From contig JBBHKE010000680.1 in assembly GCA_037447655.1 (NCBI GenBank), positions 1 through 39,435 of the forward strand: 39,435 nt of DNA. Direction: 5' to 3'. Below, one piece after another: positions 1 through 14,002 of this stretch; within the stretch, counting starts at the first letter, position 1; the number at the start of each line of letters is the position of its first letter. The position numbers and the translations under genes are program-made. The notes under the pieces were generated by a model. That model was not told the DNA's origin. It did not search any database and was given only the letters and a program-made list of their open reading frames with translations. Origin of the DNA: Zygnema cylindricum. Its lineage: Eukaryota; Streptophyta; Zygnematophyceae; Zygnematales; Zygnemataceae.

Positions 1-43
<43 letters not shown>
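1..43. repeat. Poly-C homopolymer at window edge
   Basis: There are 43 consecutive C residues. They open the pyrimidine-rich sequence that continues to about position 230. A homopolymer this long at a window edge may be a real G-quadruplex-type tract, or an artefact at a contig end or gap. Confidence 0.9.
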
Positions 44-45
<2 letters not shown>

Positions 46-668
46 GTCTCTATCCTCCCCCTCCTCACTCTACTCCTCCCCCCCGAACCCCACCCGCACC
101 CACCTCTCCCCCACTATGTGCACCCCTCCTTTCTCCACTCCCTCTCCCCCCGCTTCCCTTTCACCGCCCTCTCTATTTCCCCATCTCTCTCTCCTCCGTC
201 TCTTCCCCGGCCCACTCTCTGCCCCCTCTCTCCCCCATAATATATAGTATGTATACAGTGTCGTTAATATAGTGCTGTTTCGCATATAGTGTTTATTCGC
301 ATAGGACAAAATAGTAGTTTGGGCAAAATTAGGGTTTCCAGAATTTACGCGTGATTAGGGTTTGGCGGCACTCAGCGTCTCCTGTGGAAGTCCGGATGGA
401 CCACTGTCTGATAAGGGGTTGGAGACCTGTGGGATGTGGGAAGTCTCTTCCTCTCTCTCTCTCTCTCTTTCTCCCTCTCTCTGTTTATATTTCTCTCTCT
501 CTCTATACGCTCTCACTCTCTCTCTGACTTTCTGTGTCTGTCTCTCTGTGTTTAACTCTCTCTGCTTCTTTCGCTTCTCCTGTCTCTCTCTCTTTTTATC
601 TCTATCTCTCTATCAATCTCACTGTCTCCCTCTCTCTCTCTCTCGCACTCTCTTCTCTCTCTTTCTTC

Positions 669-710
<42 letters not shown>

Positions 711-951
711 GTTTGTCTCTCTCTCTCTCTGTCTCTGTCCTCATGTCTCTCCTTATCCCTTTCTTCCTGGCCCTTTCCGCCTCTGTCACTCTTCCTCTCT
801 CTCTCTCTCCCTCCCTCTCCCGCGCCTCTCCTCTCCCTCTCCTTTCCCTCTCCTTTCCCTCCCTCTCCCTCTCCTCTCCTCTCCCTCTCCTTTCCCTCCC
901 GTCCCCTCGCTCCCTCCCTCCCTCCCCCTCTCCCTCTCCTTCCCTCCCCAG
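44..951 (+). other. Pyrimidine-rich intron or upstream sequence of SHMT
   Basis: I recognise no SHMT exon here. Positions 235-460 are mixed sequence. From about 445 to 951 the plus strand is almost pure C/T, with interrupted (CT)n and CCCTCT runs, and it ends in an acceptor-like CCCCAG at 946-951. The earlier SHMT exons (N-terminal half, PLP-pocket start) must lie before the window. The long ORFs that can be read through this tract are low-complexity Ser/Leu/Pro translations of the repeat and are not genes. Confidence 0.6.
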
Positions 952-1247
952 GAAGCCGCCAACTCCTTTGAGAGGAGGGAGGAGAGGGAGAGACGGAGAG
1001 AAGGAAAGAGAGAGAGGGGGAGTGGGAAAGGGAGAGGGAGAGGGAGGAAGAGTTGTGAGGGGACGTCTTTTACTCCACTCATGTACTCCGATGGGTTGCC
1101 ATCTTTTTCAATGAAAGCCTGTTATTATTTTTAACTATTTAAACCTGTATTTGTCAATTTGTCAAATTTACCGGCCGTCAGATCTACATCTTGATCACCA
1201 CCACCCACAAGTCCCTCCGATGCCCTCCCTCCAGCATCATATTCTAT
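952..1247 (+). pseudogene. Broken partial copy of the SHMT exon at 1325
   Basis: Positions 952-972 follow an acceptor-like AG and match the first 21 bases of the real exon, encoding EAANSFE against EAANPFE. The similarity then stops at a purine-rich block (about 973-1055) and about 125 bp of AT-richer sequence. It resumes at about 1184-1247, which aligns at roughly 80% with the exon segment around the PLP-lysine motif (ACCACCACCCACAAGTCCCT is identical). The copy has lost its reading frame and a donor site. It looks like a decayed tandem duplication of the exon and its polypyrimidine tract. The first half could still act as a decoy acceptor. Confidence 0.65.
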
Positions 1248-1324
1248 CTCTCCTTATCCCTATCTGCCTCTCCCTCTCCCTCACCCAATCCAGCCCCTCT
1301 CCCTCCCTCTCCCTCCCTCCCCAG

Positions 1325-4280
<2,956 letters not shown>

Positions 4281-5892
4281 AAAGAAGGCACAAAAGGGGC
4301 GCAATAGAGGGTACAAAATTGGGTTTTTTGGGAAATGGGTTTTTGGAAAATGGGGTTTTGGAAAATAGGACGCGTTTGCCATATGTTGGGGCTGGTTTTT
4401 GTTTCGATGTTTCGGATAAATGTCAATCTCGTTTGCTATAAGATATTTTTTCTTTCCTCGTTTTATGAATTGGAGAGATAGATAGTTAGGGTTCTAGAGT
4501 TGTATAAGAAGGCGAATGCCCAACTACTATTGGGATGGGATTTGGAAAAAATCAAGGAGATTTGTCGTACCGGGACACTGTTTTACATAATTTTTGAATA
4601 AGAATCTGTTATTGGAACTTCTGCATTCTATATTTTTAATTTTCTTTATGGTTTATCTAAAACTTTTGAGTCTGAAATTAGTATCGCTCTGACAAAAAGG
4701 AAAGAAAGGTGGTTTTGAAAGAGTATCGAGATAGGGATTGTCCTTTCGGAGAAAAGCATGTGAGACATTTATTATCCACATTTAAGTTGTCGATATGTAA
4801 TCAAAAAAGTGTGTCAGTTGTGAGCACTTTTCAATTTTAATTTTCTATGTTAGGAGAGAATCAGACTGTTTATAGAAACGTTTTTGAAATTTAAATGCTC
4901 ATGAATGATTTTGGAATTTCTTCATTTTCACATCTTCTATTGTATTTTTATCATCTTCAAGGAAGATTGTCGTTAGCACAACATGGAAATCGTTACTATG
5001 TTAATCTGTTCAAACTGAACAGATACCAGAACTTGACAGATGAACTGTTGCATACCACAAGGAAACCTTTCAACGTGGTGGGCCTATAATACGGCATATC
5101 GAAGGTAGGAGTGTAAGAGCCTCGTGCCTGGATCTAATTGGAAAAGAAGTATAGCACAAAGTATAATATAGTATAGAATAGTGACGTATGGTATAGTATA
5201 GTGCAAAGATCATGGCGGGGGTGACAATCGTCATATCGATATCATGATCTCTGTTAGGTACCTTTTGCTGTTGGGCGCAAAGTCATAGGAGCTTACATAC
5301 CACAACTTAACGTTGAAATATCGCCTTACAAAATAACAAATATGTGACCAGCCTAGGCCCAAAAAACATCATCTTAAATTTTCAGTATATGCAACAGGTA
5401 AGAGTTTAAGAGAGATTTCCCCTCCAAAGTTTTGGAAGGAATTTTAAGGGTTGAAGTAGAAAAACTAACAGATCAAACATTTTATGTAGAAAAAAAAAAG
5501 GAACACCTCAAATTGGTCAATCTTCGTCTATACCAAACAAAACCCCAAAAAAAAAAAAAAAAAAAAAAAAAAAGGTATTGCTAGATAATGCAATTAAAGG
5601 AAAAGTGACAACTCTGCTCCAATTTTGCAATATTATTGAGGACCAAAGACCACATTTATGTTCTCAACGCTAAAAGATCAGTATCGAAACTCTGAACCTT
5701 CACATTAAAAAAAAAAAACATTGAAAGCTGATGATACAACTAAAACTAATGAGTGCCATTAACTAAAGCGTGCTTCTCTTTTTTGCCCCGCTTGTGTTTC
5801 AGCTTTGGCATTGCCGCCTTTTCTTTGTTGGACCCAGATAATTTATCATCGCGCTTTTTAATTCAATCTGGGTTATTATTAAATAACTTCCT
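4281..5892. other. SHMT 3' flank and intergenic region to the F-box gene
   Basis: Two genes converge here. After the SHMT stop there is AT-rich sequence with GGGTTTT/GGGAAAT runs (4318-4370), an irregular AGTATA-rich stretch at 5160-5205, a 27-base A-run at 5547-5573, and shorter A-runs at 5490 and 5707. The stretch at 5575-5892 is probably the 3' UTR of the minus-strand F-box gene. The short open frame at 4895-5089 has no family features I recognise. No clear poly(A) signal could be assigned to either gene. Confidence 0.5.
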
Positions 5893-8800
5893 TTAAATAC
5901 TAAAACTTGACACGGCACACACGAAGCAATCTTCGACTGCCAGTGGTCTTGGAATACGAACATTGCAAACTTCCCATCGAGCATTCTCAACACCGTCTTT
6001 GAATCCTAGTACACTATAGAGACTCATACAATTTTCACCTGTCCTCGTGCCAGAAGCCACAACAAAGAGTTTGTCCCCAACACCGGCCAATTGAATGTAC
6101 TCCACCTCTTTAAACCCCGACTTTTGCATATGGTTGTAACACGCGACGGTCTCCCATGTTCTTTGACACTCGTCGAAGTATTTGATAGAATGGTCAAATT
6201 CAATATCGGTTCCAAGAAAGTTGGAAAAAATACCAAAGATGCGTCCACCCAACACAGCAAAAGAGGCTCCACAACTCGAAAAGGATTTCTCACAGAGATT
6301 AAATGGACACGTCGAGGACCATGTGGAGAGTTTGGGATCATAGACATCAAAAAACTCTAGATCTTGAGGAGTTGACTTTACGACATGTAATTTGCCATCT
6401 TTCACGAATGAGCCTTGACTATCAAGCACGTGATTTCCGTACTTCAGAGGCAGAGTGGTCCACTTGCCACAGTTGTAATTCTCGTCAAAATCGAGGACAT
6501 CCATTGAAGACGACAAAAGACCTGCAAAACCATTGAGGTGCACTTTGTCATGTACTGTAAAACAAAAGTTGAAACCAAAAGGTGGTTTGACGTCGTGTTA
6601 CAAGTGAGATTTATTTAGTGGGTTTGACAGATTCATTTAAAAGTGCTATGATGATAGTCACCAGTTGTTGGGTAAAAGACATTGATTTTTTTTTGTTGAG
6701 AAATCGATGTCCACAAATCACTGTCAGAATAAAATGCTTTGATAATGGCAAAGATGAGGCAAAGCAAGTAAGAAAATTTCATGGAGGATGAAGAGGATAG
6801 AACCTTTGAAGCGGGTCCCAATGACAGGAAAAGAAAAATCTTCGCTGAAACGGGAAGCGAAATAAAGAAAAGAAAGTAGTAAAGGAGAAGGTTGAAAATG
6901 GAAAGAGAGACAAGTCCTCACAGGGATTTTATGTCACTGTCCAGAGGGGGTTTTCATACTCTGGCGCCTACATGTGAACTGTAATAGAGCAAAAAGTGCT
7001 TCCTTTGGGGTTTTGAATCATTTTTTAAGATTTTGCCAATTGTGCCGTTATTTTCTACAGGAGCAAGGTTTAAGATGCTGCCGTGCTTTGAAAAAAAATC
7101 CTTTCAAAATAATTTTATAGAATACTGCGTAGAGTTTAATCATGCATCATCTGATTTAAGTCTTGTTCAATGTAAATATAAACTGAAACTTTATTTTTCA
7201 TCAGTTTTATTGCTCACCGTCCACCACATAAAGCCGGTCATCAATTATACCAGCGGAAAACTGACTTCGCTTAGAAGGCATTCTCGGTCCTTCTTCCCAA
7301 GTGCCCTTCAAAGCATCGTAAATCCACATTTGGTCGGATTCCTTGTAACGGAGTTTCCTTTTTGAGGTAGAAAGTTTTCCACCGATAATGAATAGCTTAG
7401 GACCATGCGAAATGCATACATAGTCATCGAAAAAACCACCAGCTTTCGATACTATTAGAGGAGAAAGAGTGAGCCAACATCGAGTGTTGTAGTTGAACAA
7501 ATGGACAAAGAGGAGAAGAGATTTTCCATAAGCCGAGCACTCGACGTGACACACACACAGATGGTCTTCAAGGGAGCCAATGGAGGCACGTTCCTGAAAA
7601 ACAAGAAACACCCACCAGAAACAAACCAGAAACAACAAAATAGTTCAGTCGTTGCCGGTATAGAGCGAGAGGAACAGAGAAAGGGGGGAGATAGAGAGAA
7701 GGAGGGGGGAGAGCAAAGTTCGTTGAACCTTTGCCAGTATAGAGGAAGGGGAACAGAAAGAGGGGAGAGAGGGAGAGGAATAGAGAGGGGAGAGAGGCGG
7801 AATAGAGGGAGAGGAATAGAGAGCGAAGATGGATAGAGGGGAGAGAGGAACAGAGAGAGGAGGGAGAAGGAGAGAGGAAGAGCGGGAGACGAGAAAGGGG
7901 GGGTAAAAAGTTGTTAGTTGAGTCTTTACCAGTATAGAGGATGATGAACAAATAGAGGGGGGACAGGCAATATAGAGGGAGAGGAGCAAAGAGAGGAGGG
8001 AGAGGCAGTATAAAGGGAGTGGGAGAAGAACATAGAGAGATGGTGAGAAAGAGAGGGGTAGAGGAAGACATGGGTGAGGAGTAGAAAGTTAATAGTTTAG
8101 TCTTGACAAGCTGCCAGTGTAGAGGGACAGGAACAGAGTGTGTGGAGAGAGGAAGAAAGGGGGGCGTGGAAGACAGGGAGAGGGGAAGGAGCAGAGAAGA
8201 TTTAAAGTTTGTTAAAGTTTAGTTCCTCATTCTGATCTATAGTAACCAAAATTAACAAAATTATTCAAGAAATGTATGAATGCAAGCCAGGGCTTAAGAA
8301 ATCTCTCACTTTTCAAAGCTCTGGACTGTTGGCAACCTTACCAACAACTAAAACCCTAATTTTGGGGAAAAAAAATGAAAAAGTATATCGCTCAGATTAT
8401 AAAGTGGACTTTCAGAACCTCGGCGACAACTTGAACCCTCATTCCTGGAACAATGAATAAAAAACGTATTGCTCACTTTATAATGTTATGAACTGCTGAG
8501 AACTTTAACAACAACTTCAGCCCTAATCCTTGAAAATAATAGAAAAGCAAATCGCTCACCTTATCGAGCTATGAATTGCTTACCAACAACTTGAACCCTA
8601 ATCCTTGGAAAAAGAAATGAAAAATAAACGAAAAACAACAAATCTCTCACCTTGTAGAACTCTGTACTGCTGAGAAATTTGTTCCAGTCCTGATTCACAC
8701 AGCGTGACATCAGTCGCTGCTTCAACTTAAGCCGAGATAAGCAGGCCATCGCCAAATCATCCGGTAAAGGTGGAAGCATGCCAGACATGGAAGGTGTGGA

Positions 8801-9301
8801 CACGGGGGAGGTGACAGTGACAGTCACAACAGCTTTAGATTCTTCTTTTTTTAGTTTTTTTGCAATTTTTCTTTTATATTTGCCTTCAGACACTGCAGTT
8901 TCTTCTTTAAAATCTTTCTTGCGTTTTCCTGCAGATTTTCTTTTAAATTTGCCTTCGGAGACTGCAGATTCTTCATGAGACTTTTCTTCGAGTTCTTCTT
9001 CGCATTTTCCTTCAATTTTTGCTTCGGAGCACCCTTCAGATTCTCCGTCAGATTTTTCAGACGTTTCTTCAACATTTTTTTCCTCCGGAACCTCTTCTTC
9101 ATCACTGAGACAAATCCTGTAACTCTTCCTTTTACGAGGCTTCTTCCCGACGCCATGCGGAAGAAGCGGTTTCTCCTTTGGATGGAGTCTGGGAAGAAGC
9201 GGTTTTCTTTTCGGCTTCTGGATTCCAAGAGGAGCAGGAAAAAAGCGGCTTTTTTTGCCAAGCAAGTAAGGCATCAAGACTTCCCTGTGGAAGAACCTCA
9301 T
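5893..9301 (-). CDS. F-box/kelch-repeat protein, complete, 3 exons
   Basis: This is a probable substrate-receptor subunit of an SCF ubiquitin ligase. Exons on the minus strand are 9301-8651, 7593-7218 and 6554-5893 (TAA). The borders are AAG|GTGAGA, TTTCAG|GAA, ACG|GTGAGC and TTACAG|TAC. Phases are 0 and 1, giving 562 codons. Residues 1-165 form a charged low-complexity head rich in KRK clusters (likely nuclear signals) and acidic runs, including two tandem copies of EE[ST]AVSEGK[FY]KRK. The F-box follows (LPDDLAMACLSRLKLKQR...VNQDWNKFLSS) and ends exon 1. Exons 2 and 3 hold degenerate kelch units (KLFIIGGK, WIYDALKGTWEEGPRMP, DRLYVV, FFDVYDPKLSTWSS, WETVACYNHM). The order and the C-terminal tail match plant FBK proteins. 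The substrate is unknown. Confidence 0.85.
6555..7217 (-). other. Intron 2 of the F-box/kelch gene
   Basis: This is a 663-bp GT-AG intron with AT-rich mixed sequence. No repeat array or mobile element was recognised in it, unlike intron 1. Confidence 0.7.
7640..8215 (-). repeat. Purine-rich degenerate repeats in F-box gene intron 1
   Basis: The plus strand is GGAGAGAGGG-rich, so the sense strand of the gene is CT-rich. Inside it a module resembling AGTT...TT(G/A)CCAGTATAGAGG...GGAACAGAG recurs at about 7643, 7718, 7909 and 8087, spaced by variable lengths of GA repeat. It is a degenerate tandem array rather than a plain microsatellite. Confidence 0.75.
8290..8700 (-). repeat. Tandem repeat (about 85 bp, 5 units) containing the exon 1 donor site
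   Basis: The unit is CTCAC-CTT...GAACTGCTGAGAA-CTT...CAACAACTT..AACCCTAATCCTTGG (plus strand). Donor-like positions fall at about 8303, 8391, 8473, 8557 and 8647. The last is the true exon 1/intron 1 border. On the sense strand the copies read AAG|GTGAGAG (true), AAG|GTGAGCG, AAAGTGAGCA, a copy with the GT lost, and AAAAGTGAGAG. A block covering the end of the F-box exon and the start of the intron was therefore amplified into the intron. Confidence 0.75.
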
Positions 9302-9659
9302 CTCATTATTGGAGAAGAAACTGAGAGCTGGTTTGTTTTTGCTGAGGGACGAATTTCTGGAGTTAGGTTATGTGCGGAGAAGAAGCTGAGAACTTCGAAA
9401 TTTGCTGGACGAACGGTTTCTGGAGTTAAATTACAAAAAAAGAACTGTGTGGAGTAGTTGCGAATTTGAAGTTGTAGCTTGTTTAGGATTTCAGCGGGAG
9501 GAGAGTTTTTGATAATTTAAAATCTCAGAGTTACTCTCATTCGGAAGTTTTGATGATTCAAGTGTCCAAAATTTTGATTTTTGGCGGGGAACGAGTATTC
9601 GGAGTGAGGAAAAGTGATAATTTTGTACTTTGCCGTACCATGTCGTACTGTTCTTTATT
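9302..9659 (-). promoter_or_regulatory. Upstream region of the F-box/kelch gene with a tandem duplication
   Basis: This is the presumed 5' UTR and promoter. Two similar blocks of about 60 bp sit head to tail at about 9312-9371 and 9376-9433. Both contain GGAGAAGAA[AG]CTGAGA and, further on, TTTCTGGAGTTA. I see no convincing TATA box. The ATG at 9301 was chosen because it is the first in-frame ATG of the long exon 1 frame. Confidence 0.4.
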
Positions 9660-9667
9660 GTTTTTTG

Positions 9668-10563
9668 TAGTGTTGTGTATCGGTAAAAAACTTATCGCGA
9701 TAACACCGATACCGATAGTTATCGGTTATCGAACGGTCAGAGCTTCCGATATATCGGTCTGGGACCAACAAATTCCATATCGGCGATAACTTAGAAAAAT
9801 ATATAGTATGCGTACAATAGTACTTTATAACATACTGTATTATTTTATTGATTTTATATAGCGTGGCATGCCACGTATAAAAATCTGTTCTGTTACAGTT
9901 TAACTGCAATTTATTACGGTGAACGCTGCGCATAAACGTTGGCCGGTTAACTGAACAAAAAATTTACGGCGACGTACGGGAATTTACTAAAAAACTGGTG
10001 AACATGGAACTGGAAAAGGACGGCGGACACAAAAGTACAACGGACGCAAAATAACATTCTGCGCGCCGCCGGAATCGAACGGACGACTTGGAATGAGAAA
10101 ACACGAACGGACGGGCCAGCGTGAGCGCCGGCATCCCGGAATGGCTCTTTTGGCAGCTTTTGCCAAAAAAGCCGACAGATTGAAACGTGGCAGGTCCCTA
10201 GTGGATTTCAAGGAATTTAGGGACAAAGCCATGGCGTCGGATGTGAAAGGTACATCGTTTTTACTGGATCCGTATCAAAATCGTACAGATTTCATGGCGG
10301 CTACAGTACTTTCTATGCTTGTACACGTCCGGAGAATATGACGTACAGTTGAGTGTACATACCGTACATTTATCTGTACGGTCCGTACAGTTATCGCCGA
10401 TAATTATCGTTATCGGCATTATCGCCGATAAGTACCCGATATTATCGGCTACTTATTGGCGATAATACCGATGTCGATATATCGTACCAATATATCGATT
10501 ATCGGATACCCGAAAAAAGGCCCATATCGGTTATCGGCAAATCCTTACCGATACACAACACTA
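9668..10563. mobile_element. hAT-like non-autonomous TIR element (copy A1)
   Basis: The terminal inverted repeats are TAGTGTTGTGTATCGGTAA at the left and its complement ending ACACAACACTA at the right. The flanks are perfect 8-bp duplications GTTTTTTG (9660-9667 and 10564-10571), the size typical of hAT transposases. The first 130 and last 190 bp are crowded with TATCG/CGATA motifs (for example ACCGATACCGATAGTTATCGG). No transposase ORF is present, so it would need a transposase in trans. Confidence 0.85.
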
Positions 10564-10846
10564 GTTTTTTGAAAACAAATAACGTTACAGAAGATACGAT
10601 CATGATTCGCCAAAAGTCGGGCGAAAACATTGACCGCTCGATTGTACATCCGCGAAGCAATCGCTCCATCCGGCGCTTTAATGCGGATTTAAAGTTTTAA
10701 TGGACTGCCCACCTAAGGGGGAAGTGAGTACTGTAGTCCATCACAGAATCTACACCTGGATCCACCGACATTTTAACACGTTGCAAAGGCGGACATGCGC
10801 GTGCACACAATCTACCCTAAAAAATGGTCGAGGTGATGGTTCTTGG

Positions 10847-11039
10847 TAGTGTTGTGTATCGGCAATAAATTTATCGCGATGACACCGATACCGATAGTTA
10901 TCGGTTATTGAACGGTCAGGAGTCCCAATATATCGCTCCGAGACCAACAAATTCCTTATCGGCGATAAGTGGAAAAAATATAATACGCTATATTATAGTA
11001 CTTTATAATATAGTGTATTATATTTTTCAGTGTATATAG
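10847..11039. mobile_element. Left part of a third A-family hAT element, split by a nested insertion
   Basis: It begins TAGTGTTGTGTATCGGCAA and follows copy A1 closely (CCGATACCGATAGTTATCGG, GAACGGTCAG). It is interrupted at TATATAG by the element at 11040-14002 and resumes with CGTTGCATGCCGCGTATG at about 14011, matching A1 around 9860. Its right terminus was not found, so the copy is truncated. Confidence 0.75.
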
Positions 11040-14002
11040 TAGTGTTGGGTATCGGGTAGTTTCATATTGCGATAATTTCGATATTCGACATATCGAATAT
11101 CGATCGAGGAAAGTCCTCGATATATCGTACCTCGACCAACATAAATTATCGCGATATATATCGCGATATATTGTATTTTATAAAATAAAAATTTCATTTA
11201 ATATGTTGTTTTAGCGATAACGACATTTTTTCTGAAACGCGACGTACGACGTGATTTTCGTTCCGTGACTTAGGGTGTGTCCCCATGTGTTCAAGTAAGG
11301 GATTTTTTCCGTCGTTTTCACAAAAAAACGGGACTTGCAACGAGAAAATATTACGCCGTACGAAAAATGGGCAAAAACACAAGTACATTTTGCGTCACTT
11401 TGTAACTTGGAAGGTACGGCAATTTGGCGTTATTATCATCGCGACCCACTTCTAGCTCATCTTCACACTTGCACTGGAATCAAATCGCGACCTGGTTTTA
11501 ATCAAAATACTACTCTATTGACAAATAAAGAACTTGGATTGCACGTGTAAAAGGTTTTCGAAAAAAATTGCACGAAGGAAAGTACACGCTATTTTTTTTC
11601 ACTCCTCGTCACGCGCATGCACATAAGAAAATGACAAACATGTACGGAAAAAAAATTGCAGGGGTCGCGGACATCCACTTTCCTTCATGGGTCTTTTGCA
11701 AAATTTTACGGCGTCCTCGTCTCTCCCCCTCTTTCTCACTTGACCACTCCTCTTTCTCACATATTTACAGGAGATGCAGCAATAATAGTATCAAATGAAA
11801 GGTATATTTTTTTACTTTTTTTTGAATATTTTTGGTATAAGTTTGATGGCATATCGAATGATAAAAGATAAGAAAACGAAATCCGGAAGCCATGGCGGAA
11901 AATGTACGTACTGATGACATCACATGGTAGCATGACTTCGCTATGTCACAAAACCCTAAACATCTACAACGTCACAAAAACCTCGACGTTGTTGTTCTAC
12001 AACCACCGTTGCAGGCGGAGAACCAGCAGTAGTAGTGGAAGTAGACATGAAAAACAGCAGAAACTATCAAAGTACCTACTCAACAGCCAACTTTGAACTG
12101 ACACAAAATATGACTCAGAAAGCCAATATGCTTCAAATTTGGCACAGTGATACACAATACAGTAAACTGACAATTCCCAAAATTTCAGCTCAAATGACCC
12201 AGTAAGCCATAAGATATGATATCTGGAAGTTTCCCAAAAACTGCCCTTAGAAGATCATATTCCCAAAACTGGATAATACAAAATTGGCTAAGTCCTAGAA
12301 TATATACTCACAGTGAGTATCTACTGGTCACACTAATTCGGGTGATCGTACTACGAAACTATCCTGACTAACGACAAAGTATCTAGTCTGTACTTTACTG
12401 TACCTAGAGTACCTCCAAAAACCTAATTATTATTTTCCAAAAATCAAATTAATGAAACACTAATTTTTAATACACTAAACTACAAAACTGTGTTATTCAA
12501 ATATTTTCAGGTGACGAACGGTACAAAATGTTTCAGGTGCTTAGTCACACTAGTCGCTAAAGTCCAGCCGACTGTCGTAGTGTAGTACGAAGCACCTGAG
12601 TGCTTCGTCACTTGTGGTCCCACGTGAATCACGCCTCGTCACTTATGGTCCCACGTAAATCACGCTTCGTCACTTGCGGTCCCACGTGAATCATGCTTGT
12701 GGTCCCAGGTGAATCGCGTCCGTCGACATCTCTTAAAGTCAACGTTCATAAGGCGTACCGTACAATATATTTCCGAAATATCCGGACGTCTCCATTTAAC
12801 GATTATATAATTGTTCCGTACCATATAATTCCACGATATTCGTATAACTCGAAAAACTCCGTACCACATATTTTCCGTGGTATCCGGATCAGATTCCGAA
12901 TGTCTATTGCGTGACGCGTGTCGACGCTGCTCCGTAAAACCTGCAGAAGTACAAAACATTCTAATGTATCTTTTCTATTGTAACACTAATAAAAGTAAGT
13001 ATTACTACTCAGAAATTATTCTAAATCTACTCTAATTCCTAAACTAAAGATTTCCTATTTCAACAGACGTCTACAACCGTCGCCGTGTTTAGGAAGTTAA
13101 GTAGTTTCGTAGTCGTCTACATTTCGTTTCGTAGACTGTCGCACATTTCGTAGACATCTACAACTGTCACATATTCGAAGTAATGAACGCACAAGGAAAG
13201 ATTGACATACGTACACTTTGAAAAGTACACCGTAAAATCGGCGCTAAAATCCAAAGTAACGTTTCAAAGTTTCGGTTACATGGGGACACGCCCTTAAAAG
13301 GTAACGCCGCAAAGTGTAACTGACGAAAAAATACTAATACTGTAAAAATAATTCATATAGTTTCTTAGTTAGTACGTACTGCGGTACAGGACTTCACATA
13401 TGAAAACTTGAAACCCACACTAATTTAGTCAAAGTATGATATGAAAAAAAAATGTCGACTGTTCGTTTCGGTGATGAATTTTTATTATTATTTTTATTTA
13501 TTAATTTTTGAAGTGTACAAAATGAGAATTATTATTATTATTTTTATTCAATATTTATGAAGTGTATAAAATGTGATTTTTTATTCTTATTTTTATTAAT
13601 TGGAGTTAGTACTACCGGCTGTAGTAGCACTGCCAGCAGCTATAATTACTAGCAGCAGCAGTAGCTAGTACTATCAACTGCAGTAGCACTAGTTCTGGTT
13701 GCAACGGCACGTAGTTCTAGCAGCTGCAGTCAATCAATTCTCAATTAATTAGGTTTTTAATTAATCCATTTACAGTTCCCGATTCGCAGTTTCCGTGAAA
13801 AATATAAAACATCCTCCACCACTTTGACAGCTGTCCTTCTCTACTTCCGAGAATTGGCTAGCCATAATTTTTATTTTTTTTAAAAAGCTTCGATATATCG
13901 GCGATATTTCGCGATAATTTGAAATTCGATATATCGATTATCGGGTACCTTAAATTCGATATATATCGAATATCGGCAAATGGTCCTCAATACCCAACAC
14001 TA
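11040..14002. mobile_element. hAT-like TIR element (family B) nested in an A-family copy
   Basis: The TIR is TAGTGTTGGGTAT at the left and ATACCCAACACTA at the right (13 bp exact). The flanking octamers are GTATATAG and CTATATAG (7/8). Both subterminal regions carry dense ATATCGA/TCGATA motifs. The interior (2.96 kb) has no long ORF and holds segments in inverted orientation, for example GTGTCCCCATGTG near 11279 against ACATGGGGACACG near 13275. It is probably a non-autonomous or decayed element. Confidence 0.8.
12602..12717. repeat. 31-bp minisatellite, about 3.7 copies, inside the family B element
   Basis: The unit is GCTTCGTCACTTGTGGTCCC followed by ACGTGAATCAC. Units start at 12602, 12633, 12664 and 12695, and the last is shortened. 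Each unit carries CACGTG or a one-base variant of it. Confidence 0.85.

Noticed and set aside
362-1134. Three long overlapping plus-strand ORFs rich in Ser/Leu/Pro
   Set aside because: They are translations of CT and CCCT simple repeats, all frames are open for the same reason, and no domain is visible.
4895-5089. A small ORF after SHMT
   Set aside because: It is short and isolated, with no recognisable motif and no splice or promoter support.
7568-8071. Minus-strand Ser/Pro/Leu ORFs
   Set aside because: They lie in the CT-rich sense strand of F-box gene intron 1 and have no domain.
8290-8700. A CRISPR-like array
   Set aside because: The units are diverged, have no unique spacers, and overlap an exon border in a eukaryotic gene.
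11040-14002. A transposase gene inside the family B hAT element
   Set aside because: All ORFs are under 100 codons and none shows a hAT dimerisation domain or a BED finger.
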